Shown here: one piece after another, positions 30,554 through 40,070 of the stretch
Numbering within the stretch: position 1 is the first letter of the stretch
Layout: the number at the start of each line of letters is the position of its first letter
Origin: Lodderomyces elongisporus
Lineage: Eukaryota; Ascomycota; Pichiomycetes; Serinales; Debaryomycetaceae
NCBI RefSeq assembly: GCF_030384665.1
Contig: NC_083677.1
Location: 1,671,501 to 1,735,500, forward strand
Length of the DNA: 64,000 nucleotides
Reading direction: 5' to 3'
Notes under the pieces: generated by a model
Database searches by the model: none
The model's input: the letters and a program-made list of their open reading frames with translations, nothing else
Told to the model about the DNA's origin: nothing
Position numbers and translations under genes: made by a program

Positions 30554-31007
30554 TGTCGCATAGCACTGTCACAAGTAACAAGTGTACGACTGCTGAGCAT
30601 CGGTTTGAGCTGGTAGCTCACCGATACCAGCGGTTTGAGTTCGTGACTTGATAGGCTATATTCCAACTAAGTGTAATTGTCAATGATCGCACCTATAAAG
30701 GTCTCAATGCTCATAAGTTAAGAGAGTAAATTGTCTCATACAAAGTCACTAGTAAGGAGAATCGTGAGAGTATACACTCTGCACGTTCACCTAGTGATTT
30801 GTGTTCAATGTAGTTGACCGTATAAAATCTATATTTTACCGATATTTCTATATAATAGTGATAAGTTAATTTTACCACTTCTCGTTCCTATTTATATAAA
30901 CTCATCTTGTTTGAAGTTTCAAGTTTCCTATGTCGTGCAATATTCTCCAAATATTCACTTAGCGGAAACGAGGGCACAGAGCGTCCAATGTGTGTCGCAC
31001 TGTGACA
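30554..31007 (-). repeat. 5' LTR of the Ty3/gypsy element
   Basis: 454 bp, reading identical to the copy at 22354-22807. The promoter TATA (minus strand TTTATATAAATA) is at 30889-30900. It is followed by the GAGGG target duplication. Confidence 0.95.
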
Positions 31008-32016
31008 GAGGGTGTTTTCCCAAATGTCGAACAGCAACTCAATGCTCGGAATAATTCTTTGCTATACGTGCGTGTTTTAGGTTTTCATGCAGGTTTGTGC
31101 TTTGGTAAAAGTGCAAGAAAAAAAAAATAATAAAAAAAATAAAATAAAAAATAAAATAAAACATAAAATAGAGATAAATGGTAACATAAGAGTAAAGAAA
31201 AAAGAGCAACATTGATTTTCTCAAACCTATACGGATACATTTACATATACACAAGTTTTCCATCTTATTCTTTACCCGTGGGACAAGGAAACGGAGGAAA
31301 GAAAGAAAGAAGTAACAAGAGAAGTAGAGAGAAGAAAAAAGAAAAAAAAGAAACAAGCCAAAGCCAGAATAAAAAATAAAACCAAAAGGGCAAAGTCCGA
31401 GATAAGAAAGTTTTATTTTTTTGGGGGAACCACTACCATCTATTGTCGAAACCACGAATCAACAATATGGAAAGTGGAAAGTGGGGGAGGGGGAAGGTGG
31501 TTTGAACAGAAAACGAATGAGATTAAGACTGAAATGAAAGTTTTTCGTAAAATATATAGTCAATTCTCTGCCTCTATCCCCCCTTCCGTCGATTCGGAAT
31601 GGTACATGATTACACATTAGCTATGTTTATGTTTATTCTTATTTTTTTTTTTTGGGGGCTAATACGAAACAATTACATCATCATCATTATAATTGTTGTT
31701 GGTGTACAAAAAAAAGAAAGATGTTCAATTTTTTTCAGTTCCTCTTTTGCTCTTTTCCTCGTTCTTCTATTTCTTTCTATTGGTTTTCTTTATTTATTTT
31801 CCAAGTGTTTGTGCTACACAAGTCTATGTAAAGTCTCCTTCACTATTTGTTTCAGAGAAAATACCGTGTGTTACAGATTCACGTAATAGAAAAGGTTATA
31901 TCACGAAACAGCCTTTCTAATTTCCTCCAACTATCATTTATCAAAATCAAAAGTCCTTTTCTGTTAAATTTTTTTTTCTTCATCTATTTCTAATTTCTTT
32001 TTTCTTTTTTACAAAT
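31008..32016. other. Intergenic region between the 5' LTR and reductase paralogue 2
   Basis: By the target duplication, this 1.0 kb was originally continuous with the sequence upstream of reductase paralogue 1. It therefore contains that gene's displaced upstream promoter plus the 3' end of paralogue 2. It is A/T-homopolymer-rich; the ORFs at 31039-31455 and 31599-31886 are low-complexity. Confidence 0.6.
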
Positions 32017-32871
32017 CTATGGTACAGTGTATCCTCCATCAACAGCCAAATCACAACCAGTTGTGAATGATGCTGCATCGGATGCCAAATACAAATAAGC
32101 ACCAACAAGCTCTCGTGGTTTGCCCTCTCTTCCAATTGGTGTCAACTGTAACCATTTCTTGGTCAATTCAGCATCGGCAAATGTTGTCAAGTTTGTTGCA
32201 ATGTAACCTGGTGACACCGAGTTGACTCTGGCAAAAGGTGCCCACTCCACAGCCAAGGACTTGGAAAGATGTTTCACTGCAGCTTTTGCCGCATTATATG
32301 CTGCTTGCATTTGTGGGATATTGACAATGGATCCCGACATCGAAGCAGTAATCACCAAAGAGCCATGTCCTTGTTTACGGAAAACTGGCCCAATCGCATG
32401 TGCACAATAAAAGACACTGTTCAAATCGGTATCAATAACTTTCTTCCACTTGTTCATATCAGGTTCATCAATTAATGGACCACTTGTCCAAGGGATGCCT
32501 GCATTAGCGACAAATATATCAATCTTACCAAACTCCTTTAATTGCTCAGCAATGGTACGCTTGACATCATCGGCATCACTAATGTCGCATTTGTATGCCT
32601 TGGACTTGATGCCATACTTTTCACTAAGGTAAGTGGCTTTCTCATCGGCTGGGTGCGAATTGTACCAAATGATGACGTCAGCACCAGCTTGCGCGAACCC
32701 TTCAGCAACGCACCATCCAATACCACCAGAAGATCCAGTGATTGATGCTGTTTTCCCCTTGAGTGAGAAAAGAGAAAGAATATTGTCATCGATGTAGCTA
32801 GGAATTGGTCTTGGTAAGTTACCGAGCTCGGGGTTAGCATAGGATTGGATATCAGGGTTTTCGCGGCTCAT
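32017..32871 (-). CDS. NADP(H)-dependent short-chain carbonyl/sorbose reductase (SOU family), paralogue 2
   Basis: A 284-residue short-chain dehydrogenase in tandem orientation with the gene at 21332. It shares the cofactor motif [29 protein letters not shown], catalytic Ser (ITASMSG) with YNAAK, and [19 protein letters not shown], ending GGYTVP. The N-terminus ([19 protein letters not shown]) and the [20 protein letters not shown] segment resemble Candida Sou1/Sou2, cytosolic reductases that convert L-sorbose to sorbitol and act on related ketoses or ketones. Its own promoter is intact (32872 onwards). Exact substrate cannot be told from sequence; the two paralogues probably arose by tandem duplication. 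Confidence 0.92.
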   Translation of the reverse strand: MSRENPDIQSYANPELGNLPRPIPSYIDDNILSLFSLKGKTASITGSSGGIGWCVAEGFAQAGADVIIWYNSHPADEKATYLSEKYGIKSKAYKCDISDADDVKRTIAEQLKEFGKIDIFVANAGIPWTSGPLIDEPDMNKWKKVIDTDLNSVFYCAHAIGPVFRKQGHGSLVITASMSGSIVNIPQMQAAYNAAKAAVKHLSKSLAVEWAPFARVNSVSPGYIATNLTTFADAELTKKWLQLTPIGREGKPRELVGAYLYLASDAASFTTGCDLAVDGGYTVP

Positions 32872-34002
32872 TTTCGACTGAGTAGGTTTTACAAAATGTG
32901 TTTTTGGATAAATTAATTGAGAAATGGGTTGTTAAGGTATAAGAATCTGGGATATAGCGTTCTTTTGCCAACTATAAGCGAAACTTTGTGATTAAAAATA
33001 AGGAACAATTTTGCTTCTTTAAGAATTGGAAAAGGATGCACGGAGTTGTTGAAAGGGACAAGGTGGGATTGAAAATAGAATTCGTTAACTTTTATCAACT
33101 TTTACCTTTTTTTTTTCTTTCAAATACATATATATATATGAATTACAAGAATATGTGGAAATGGTGTTCCCTTTATATAGACAATATGAAAAAAAAAACT
33201 AAATTGAAATCAAAATACAAGGGATATACATAGTTTTCTTCTATAGGAATCCCCGGAAATTCTGCTATTTTTGGTCATAGATTGCTGTAACCTGTGGTTA
33301 GTAAGAAGTTATTAATTAAGAGAAACCCCTTTATAAATTTACCCATGATTATTGTCACCATAGAGTTACTTCTCCATACCACACACACACACACACACAC
33401 ACTCTCTCTCTCTCTCTCTCAAGTATGTACATATACACATATACTTGTACATGTAAAGATGTATCAAATTGTAACATTATTGTCTATTGCTGTGCATTGT
33501 TCTAAAAATCTGCAATGGAGATAATTACCTCAAAAGGGTATTCCCCATACTACACTTAACACTACAGTGCACTAGACATGGTGTGCTTATACACTGTAAA
33601 TATTGATTGTTTTTTTTTTTCTCTCTCTCTCTCTCTCCCACTAGTAATTTTATTTTTGGTCGTTGGACACGCCCATATAAGCCGATCCCGTTCGATCCAT
33701 GGCCCAACAGTCACTTTTTTTTTCGAATCCATTCTATATATATATATATATATATATTTATTTCTTTATTTATTTACTTGTTTTAATAACCGAGCATTCT
33801 AGAATAAAGCAAGTTCAACATTTTTTTAAATTACAATAGAGATCGTACATTCCAATCTACTTTTCTAAAAAATTTGTTTTCTTGATATATTTGTGTTTAT
33901 ATATAAATTATAAGTTCCTTTTTTCTTTTTTCATTCTTCTTCTTCTTCCTCCTCTTTATATAGACAATCGGTGATTTAGATAATTACTGTATTTTTCATT
34001 CT
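32872..34002. other. Promoter of reductase paralogue 2 and SDH1 3' region, with microsatellites
   Basis: It holds (AC)n-(TC)n at 33379-33420, a CT run at about 33619-33638 and a TA run at about 33734-33759. TATA-like sequence (atatatatat, about 33128-33139) lies in the upstream region of the reductase. No gene is seen. Confidence 0.6.
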
Positions 34003-35925
34003 CTAGTACACACGCTTTGCTGGTGGCACTGGTTTACAGTCATTGTCGTCCAAAGTGTGCTTAACAACATCTCTGTAGTCCAACCTGACTGGTGCTCCAA
34101 ATCCGTCTTGGTATGACAAAGTGTGCTTTCTCCAGTTTACATCGTCTCTGTCTGGGTAATCGTCTCTAGCGTGGGCACCTCTAGACTCCTTTCTAGCAGC
34201 AGCAGAGGCAGCAGTCTGGGTAGCACAAGTCAACAAGTTTTGCAATTCCAAAGTCTCAACCAAATCACTGTTCCAAATCATTGAACGGTCAGTGGTCTTG
34301 ACATTGGCGAAATCAGCATCAACTTGTCCAATGTGTTCAACACATTGGTCCAAAGTCTCTTGAGTTCTGAAAACAGCACATCCCTTTTGCATAGTCTTTT
34401 GCATGTCCAATCTAATATCAGCAGTTGACTTGGTTCCGTTAGCGTTTCTCAACTTGTCCAAGTTAGCAATCGATTCGTAACCAATATCCTTTTCGTGTTG
34501 TGGGATTGGTTGACCTGGTTTCAAGTTACCGGCAATGGTGTGGGAAACAGCTCTTCCAAACACAACCAAGTCCAACAAGGAGTTGGCACCCAATCTGTTG
34601 GCACCGTGGACAGAAGCACAAGCAGCTTCACCACAAGCCAAAAGACCTGGTACAACTTCATCTTGACCATCAGCATTCTTCTTCAACACTTCACCTTGCC
34701 AGTTGGTTGGGATACCACCCATATTGTAGTGCACGGTTGGCAAGATTGGAATTGGCTCTTTGGTGACATCAACACCAGCGAAAATGTGAGCAGTCTCAGA
34801 GATACCTGGCAATCTTTCCTTCAACACAGCGGCTGGAATGTGAGACAATTGCAAGTACATGTGGTCTTTTTCTGGACCAACACCTCTACCTTCGTTGATT
34901 TCCATGGTGATGGCTCTTGAGACAACATCTCTTGAAGCCAAATCCTTGGCCGATGGAGCATAACGTTCCATAAATCTCTCACCTTCAGAGTTAACCAAGA
35001 AACCACCTTCACCTCTAGCACCTTCAGTAATAAGACATCCAGAACCATAAATACCAGATGGGTGGAATTGGACAAATTCCAAATCTTCCAATGGCAAACC
35101 AGCTCTAGAAACCATGGCGTAACCATCACCGGTACATGTGTGTGCAGAGGTACATGAAAAGTAGGCTCTACCGTATCCACCAGTGGCAATAACGGTTCTG
35201 TTGGCAAAGAATCTGTGCAAAGTACCATCTTCTTCATTGTATGCAACGATACCAATACAAGCACCATCTTGCATCATCAAGTCCATGGCAAAGAACTCAA
35301 TGAAAAAGTGACAATCGTGTCTCAATGATTGACCGTAAAGGGAGTGCAACAATGCGTGACCGGTTCTGTCGGCAACAGCACATGTTCTATAAGCTTGACC
35401 ACCTTTACCAAACTCCTTGGATTGACCACCAAATGCTCTTTGGTAGATTCTTCCTTCTTCGTTTCTTGAGAATGGAACACCATAGTTCTCCAACTCGTAA
35501 ATCGAGGCAGGAGCTTCTTTGGTCATGTAGTGAATGGCATCTTGATCACCCAACCAATCTGAACCTTTCACAGTATCGTAGAAATGCCAGTGCCAGTCAT
35601 CCTTGTGCATGTTACCCAAAGCGGCATTGATACCACCTTGAGCAGCAACAGTGTGGGATCTGGTGGGGAACAACTTTGAGACACATGCGGTCTTGTAACC
35701 TTCAGAGGCCAAACCAAAAGCTGCTCTCAAACCAGCACCACCGGCACCGACAACAAGACAGTCATACTCGTGGTCGACAACATGGTACTTTTGACCCATG
35801 AGCTTTGCAGCGTTGAAATCTTGACCCTTGACATTGGAACCAATGACCTGGGATCTTATCGATGTGGTGGAGAATTGCTTAGCAAGTCTCGTGGCCCTAA
35901 CTTGATTACGAAGTGAGGACAACAT
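34003..35925 (-). CDS. SDH1: Succinate dehydrogenase flavoprotein subunit (complex II)
   Basis: The catalytic FAD subunit of mitochondrial complex II, oxidising succinate to fumarate in the TCA cycle and feeding electrons to Sdh2. The 640-residue protein starts with an Arg/Ser-rich presequence ([20 protein letters not shown]). It has the FAD-binding [29 protein letters not shown] (with the His that carries covalent FAD), [21 protein letters not shown] and the active-site region [50 protein letters not shown] and the C-terminal RKHTLSY also match. Length matches the family. It shows strong codon bias (few CTG codons), typical of high expression. Confidence 0.98.
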   Translation of the reverse strand: MLSSLRNQVRATRLAKQFSTTSIRSQVIGSNVKGQDFNAAKLMGQKYHVVDHEYDCLVVGAGGAGLRAAFGLASEGYKTACVSKLFPTRSHTVAAQGGINAALGNMHKDDWHWHFYDTVKGSDWLGDQDAIHYMTKEAPASIYELENYGVPFSRNEEGRIYQRAFGGQSKEFGKGGQAYRTCAVADRTGHALLHSLYGQSLRHDCHFFIEFFAMDLMMQDGACIGIVAYNEEDGTLHRFFANRTVIATGGYGRAYFSCTSAHTCTGDGYAMVSRAGLPLEDLEFVQFHPSGIYGSGCLITEGARGEGGFLVNSEGERFMERYAPSAKDLASRDVVSRAITMEINEGRGVGPEKDHMYLQLSHIPAAVLKERLPGISETAHIFAGVDVTKEPIPILPTVHYNMGGIPTNWQGEVLKKNADGQDEVVPGLLACGEAACASVHGANRLGANSLLDLVVFGRAVSHTIAGNLKPGQPIPQHEKDIGYESIANLDKLRNANGTKSTADIRLDMQKTMQKGCAVFRTQETLDQCVEHIGQVDADFANVKTTDRSMIWNSDLVETLELQNLLTCATQTAASAAARKESRGAHARDDYPDRDDVNWRKHTLSYQDGFGAPVRLDYRDVVKHTLDDNDCKPVPPAKRVY

Positions 35926-37174
35926 TATTTTTTGCTTTTCTTATTTGCTTTTTTTTTCTTTATTTCTTTATTTCTTTATTTCTTTATTTTACTTTATTGT
36001 TTATTTCTAGTTATTGATTCTTTGGTGAAACAAAATAAACAAGTTGTAATGCTGTGAAGAGTTAATAAGTGTTTGTGGTTTGGGGGAAGAACAAACAAAC
36101 GACTTGTGAATAAATATGGGATTGAGTTTAGTTGCTCGGATTGACCAAATTCAAATAGTAATAAACAAAACAAAAATTAACAAATGATAGTGATGGAAAC
36201 AGAAAAAAAAAATATTGAAATTAGGAGTGGTAAGGAGAAGTTGAGGTGTGATTAGATGAATAAATTAAAGTTAACAGACACTCTGTTTGACTGATTTGGT
36301 GTAGTTGTTTGTTTAGGGTGGATTGAACTATAAAAAAAAGGGCCTCAGCTCCGTTGGTTTTTTTTTTTTCCTTACTCTGGAGAAACAATTGAAAATTTGA
36401 TTCGGTATAATCTATTGGTTTTATGAGAGCTCTGGGTGAGCTCCATTAAATTTTTTTTTTTTTCTTTTTTTTTTTTTTGTTTTTCCTCCCTCTCTTTCTC
36501 TCTCACTACTTTTTTTTAAAAGAGAAAAAATAAAAATAATAATAATAAAAAAAAATTGTATGGAAGATGGAGAGAAAAGTGGAGGAATAAATTAAGACAA
36601 AGTTTATTGAAAAAATTGGCAAACACTTTTATAGAGTTTGTTCAAAGGAGGTAGTATACTTATTCATTGATAGTTGGAGATAGCTACACCATATTTCAGA
36701 GGTTATCGACAGTGTCTACGTGTTCAAGATCTGTTTTGAAGCAGCTATAATCAACATTCGCTTAACTGTCATTGGTTTGTTATTTAAAACCTTTTTTATT
36801 TTTTTATTTTTCTTTTTTATTTTTATTTTTTATTTTTTTCTTTTTTCTTGCCTTCCCCCACTGGAAATTTCATGCTCTCTCTCGTTGTCTCCAGTTCGAG
36901 TATTACAAAATGCACGATTCTGATAGGTCGAGCAAAAGAGCCGCACTTTTCTGGACCCGATTTTTTCCCCGACTAACTCATGACCCACACCAACACACCA
37001 ACACATTTTTTTTTTTCTCTCTCTCTCGCTCTCGCTCTTTTTCTCTCACCGCTCCAGGTCTCCACTTTTGAGTTGTTCCTTCAACTCCCGGGACTGGGGT
37101 AACCAAAAGGAAAAAGGAAAAAGGAAATATAAAATAAAATATAAAAAATAAAAAATAAAGAATTTAAATTTAAA
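35926..37174. other. SDH1 upstream region
   Basis: It contains four TTTCTTTA octamers (about 35957-35990), long T and A runs, a CCAAT box in minus orientation (about 36414) about 490 bp upstream of SDH1, and a CT-rich block (about 37015-37060). The ORFs at 36720-37071 are homopolymer translations. Confidence 0.5.
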
Positions 37175-37309
37175 TTAATTATCTGGAGAATCGTTCAATA
37201 AGGACGATATAGATGTATCAACAGATGGTGTATCATTATGAGGCGGTGCAGTATCTTTCCCTGATTGTGTAGAACTCGATAGCTCCTGTCCTTCTTGAAA
37301 AGACAAATG
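37175..37309 (-). pseudogene. Possible remnant C-terminus of a minus-strand gene
   Basis: A 44-codon open stretch on the minus strand ends at TAA (37175-37177) and is broken by TGA at its upstream end (37310-37312). The peptide is Ser/Thr/Asp-rich (for example TPSVDTSISSLLNDSPDN) and looks protein-like rather than homopolymeric. It overlaps the start of the copia relic on the other strand. It may be the surviving end of a gene cut off by that insertion. Weak evidence. Confidence 0.22.
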
Positions 37310-37563
37310 TCAATATCCAACTACCAATTGCGATTTATGAAGATAATGTTGGATGTATTCTACTAGCAACGCATCTAATATATTATAGTCGTACAAAGCA
37401 TATTAGTACAAGATACCATTTGCTTAGACAAGGTATTATCAACGGAACTATGATTGTGAAATATGTTCAAACGCAATTGGTGATTGTTGATGCATGGACA
37501 AAACCGTTAGGTAAAATTCAATTAAGCCATTTAATTAAATTAGCTGGATTCATGTCTCTTTGA
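37273..37563 (+). pseudogene. Ty1/copia Pol relic: C-terminal end of RNase H
   Basis: Translation from 37273 to TGA 37561-37563 gives 96 codons. They include IAIYEDNVGCILLA, then SRTKHISTRYHLLRQ, GTMIVKYVQTQ, VDAWTKPL and a terminal LIKLAGF. These are the ordered end motifs of copia-type RNase H (Y-x-DN, R-KHI-RYH-R, V-T-x-D-TKPL). An in-frame TAG precedes it and no upstream pol domains are found, so this is a 5'-truncated dead copy. A purine-rich tract (caaaggagaa) and LTR-like sequence follow directly. Confidence 0.85.
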
Positions 37564-37575
37564 TCAAAGGAGAAT

Positions 37576-37763
37576 TGCTGAAATTAGAAACTGAAACAAT
37601 ATAATCAAGGTGACGTTCATATCATTAATAACTAACTGTCGTGTGAAACACTTCACTTTTTATTGAGTTACTAGAATAATCTTAGCAAGTGTCTTGCCCA
37701 CTACGACTAATTAATAGTGTGCTATTCACTTTGATTATATTGTTTCTGTTACTAACTTCAACA
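37576..37763 (+). repeat. 188-bp LTR of the copia relic, with 37-bp terminal inverted repeats
   Basis: It begins TGCTGAAATTAG and ends CTAACTTCAACA (TG...CA), 12 bp after the Pol stop. Its two 37-bp ends are inverted repeats matching at 32 of 37 positions, including a perfect 16-bp core (37593-37608 and 37731-37746). No matching flanking 5-mers are present, as expected if the left part of the element is lost. Confidence 0.7.
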
Positions 37764-38950
37764 TCATGAAGTAATAGAGACCTGTTTATAGAATAAATGC
37801 ATTTATTGTTTGTTTATTTACTTATTGCTAATGGTGAAAATACCCTGTCGTTTGTAACAATGCTCATTTATTTTAAGAAACGATTGATAAATTTCAGGTA
37901 ATAAGACAACTTGTAGAGGTTTATTCACTTTCAATTACATTACTTTTTGTTTCTTTCTTTCTTTCTTTGTATTTTTTTTTATTATTTTTTCGCAGCCATT
38001 CTATATTTAGTAACAAGAGTGATACACCTGTTCCATAAACATCTGCAATGGAACATATGTATATATAAAGTTTGTTAATATGAACAATTGCAATTGAGAA
38101 CAAAATGCACAATGACACAAGATGATCGAGATAACATCGAGTAAGCATGTTGATTCGATTTGATTTAATTAAAGAAAGAACTTAAACAAGAAGAAGTCAT
38201 TTCAGTATAGACCTGAAATGCCAAGAACCTCGCTCCCCTCCCCACATAATTCTGTCATAAAGCAATCGACTTATTCAACTGAAAATGTAAGACACAACTC
38301 ATTAGTAAGATTGTTTTAACGTACGTCATGTTTAATTCACACCTTCTGCCATCATTTCAAACCCCCCCTGAACCTTCTCCTGGCATTCTCTCGCCTCTCC
38401 CCTTGGTTTTCCCCCTTACAGTTGGTGTAAATCAGGTATTTAATACTAATAAATTATTTTACAGTAATTATGGTTCAAGATCAATGCTCTTCTGCAAAGT
38501 CTCTGTACGTGGATTGTAAAACCTTAAACACTTTAAAAAACAGGCTATATTCAAAGCCATTGGAAATGTACGATAAGTAAAGGGTTTCGTTCCAATACAC
38601 TTTTTTTTTTCTAAGCCAAGACAGTAACAATAATGACAATAAAGAGAGAGAAAAAAGCATTGTTAAAAAAGGGATGTTGGTTATTGGAATAACGAGTACT
38701 GTCAAAACGTATATTTTTTCAAAACATAACATTTTCAAATGACGTAACCATGTTTAAGTTTTAGAGTATTCGGTACTCCACAAAAACTATCCTTTTTCTT
38801 TCACATCCCTGAAAGAAAAAAGTAATAATAACAGAATGATCTTGAATCAAAGAACAATAGGGATCCAAAAATAGCATAAGTAAACACAGATTTAATTGGA
38901 AAATGCACACACATACACACAAGAGTAAATATTGTCAACCTATGTTATAA

Positions 38951-38980
38951 TTGGTTCAAACTTGGTCAAACTTGGTCAAA
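38951..38980. promoter_or_regulatory. Three helically phased 10-bp direct repeats (cttggtcaaa)
   Basis: ttggttcaaa followed by two exact cttggtcaaa copies, spaced exactly one helical turn, 200-230 bp upstream of the 39182 ATG and about 40 bp before its TATA box. Likely an upstream activating element; the factor is unknown. Confidence 0.45.
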
Positions 38981-39018
38981 CAACGTCATCCTGCCAAAAT
39001 TGCAGTGCCTTGGAAAAC

Positions 39019-39026
39019 TATAAATA
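39019..39026 (+). promoter_or_regulatory. TATA box of the secreted protein gene
   Basis: TATAAATA 156-163 bp upstream of the ATG, in the usual window for yeast promoters. Confidence 0.6.
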
Positions 39027-39181
39027 TAGGTGAAAAACTTCCACATTTCAGGATCGTTTGACATGACTGATTCATCACTTCTAAACATTACCAATCTTTG
39101 TCTAGATAAGAAAAATACAAATTACCTAGGACATTTAACAACATCCAAGTATTCATATTCAATATTGATTTCAATTTCATA

Positions 39182-39643
39182 ATGCAATTCTTTAAAGCTG
39201 CTTCTTTACTTGCTCTTGCCACCCAATCTTTGGCTGCATTATCACAATACAAGTTGTATGCTTCATCAGAGAATAAAGAAATCGACGGTAAGGGATTGTA
39301 CTACACTCACGAAGGAGCTGGTATCAACTACTTTTTTATCTCGCAAGATGATTCAGCAGCCGAATTAACTTATGATGATGAGAGCAACATCATTTACAGT
39401 CAAGTGACCCCACAAATCAAGTTCCAATTCACCGAGCAAAGTGATATCTTACAATTGAGTGTTTTTGAGCCAGAAAAAGTTGAGATTGAAGCTAATGGTG
39501 AATTAAAGTTTAATGGATGGGACACTTTGCATGCTGCCAAAAACATCAACGATCCATACTCATACTCCAAGAGCTCTTATGCTGTTGTTGTTGGTGACTC
39601 CAAGGGTGGTATTCCATTCAAAATTGTTAGCATCAAGGTTTAA
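39182..39643 (+). CDS. Small secreted / cell-wall-type protein, Rhd3/Pga29-like
   Basis: A 153-residue protein with a clear signal peptide: MQFFKAASLLALATQSLAAL with a cleavage-compatible Ala/Ser end near residue 19-21. The mature part starts YKLYASS and contains KGLYYTHEGAGINYFFIS, an acidic middle and NDPYSYSKSSYAVVV. The pattern (YxLYASS, HEGAxINYFF, NDPYxYS) resembles the Candida Rhd3/Pga29 family of abundant yeast-form wall proteins. There is no hydrophobic C-terminal GPI signal, so this member would be secreted or non-covalently wall-bound. A strong TATA and a phased upstream repeat suggest regulated, high expression. Family assignment is from memory of motifs; function beyond secretion is unknown. 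Confidence 0.65.
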   Translation: MQFFKAASLLALATQSLAALSQYKLYASSENKEIDGKGLYYTHEGAGINYFFISQDDSAAELTYDDESNIIYSQVTPQIKFQFTEQSDILQLSVFEPEKVEIEANGELKFNGWDTLHAAKNINDPYSYSKSSYAVVVGDSKGGIPFKIVSIKV

Positions 39644-39913
39644 CTTCGCTTAGCTTAGCTTACTTTAGTTTAGTTTAGATTAGTTTGTCCAAGATTCAAA
39701 ATTGAAAGAAAATAAAAAATTTATTAGCATTTACAAGGTACAATCATATAGATGTAGAATTGGAAGCCATACTCTAGCTCTGATATCATTCTAAATTTGT
39801 GTTGGATCACCATTGGCTGCAAATGACGGTGTAGATTATTAAAGGAGCCGCGAGTCGAGAGGCTTAAATACTATTTTTTTCGGGTGTCAGGTAAAACAAG
39901 GCTTGTTGTTCAC

Positions 39914-39944
<31 letters not shown>

Positions 39945-40070
39945 GCACACACACACACACACACAGACACACATATACATAAACGCATACGCACACATAT
40001 CAAATACATCTATCAACATTTGGTCAACCATTCCTACCAAATCTAAGACAACAGCATTTGAATATAAATA
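39644..40070. other. Intergenic region with (TC)n-(CA)n microsatellite
   Basis: It holds GCTTA/TTTAG repeats after the secreted gene's stop and a compound microsatellite at 39919-39965 (13 TC, then about 10 CA) about 110 bp before the VPS5 start. No gene is seen. Confidence 0.7.

Larger units (their letters stand above)
22354..31007 (-). mobile_element. Complete Ty3/gypsy-type LTR retrotransposon, 8,654 bp
   Basis: It is bounded by two 454-bp LTRs that read the same base for base by eye, and by a 5-bp target duplication GAGGG (22349-22353 and 31008-31012). Internal order on the minus strand is: primer-binding site, 1.3-kb leader, gag with CCHC knuckle, pol with protease, reverse transcriptase, RNase H and integrase, then a polypurine tract. 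Integrase after RNase H defines the Ty3/gypsy (Metaviridae) order. LTR identity and open frames indicate a young and possibly still active copy. Confidence 0.96.
37764..39181. other. Upstream region of the small secreted protein gene
   Basis: AT-rich, with no credible gene. The promoter-proximal part carries a phased 10-bp repeat and a TATA box (listed). The ORFs at 37921-38148, 38328-38519 and 38481-38738 are not supported. Confidence 0.5.

Noticed and set aside
30460..30651. 63-codon plus-strand ORF crossing the LTR edge
   Set aside because: It is antisense to the retrotransposon primer site and LTR and has no conservation signal.
31039..31455. 138-codon minus-strand ORF beside the 5' LTR
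   Set aside because: Phe/Tyr/Leu homopolymer-rich translation of A/T runs; no motif.
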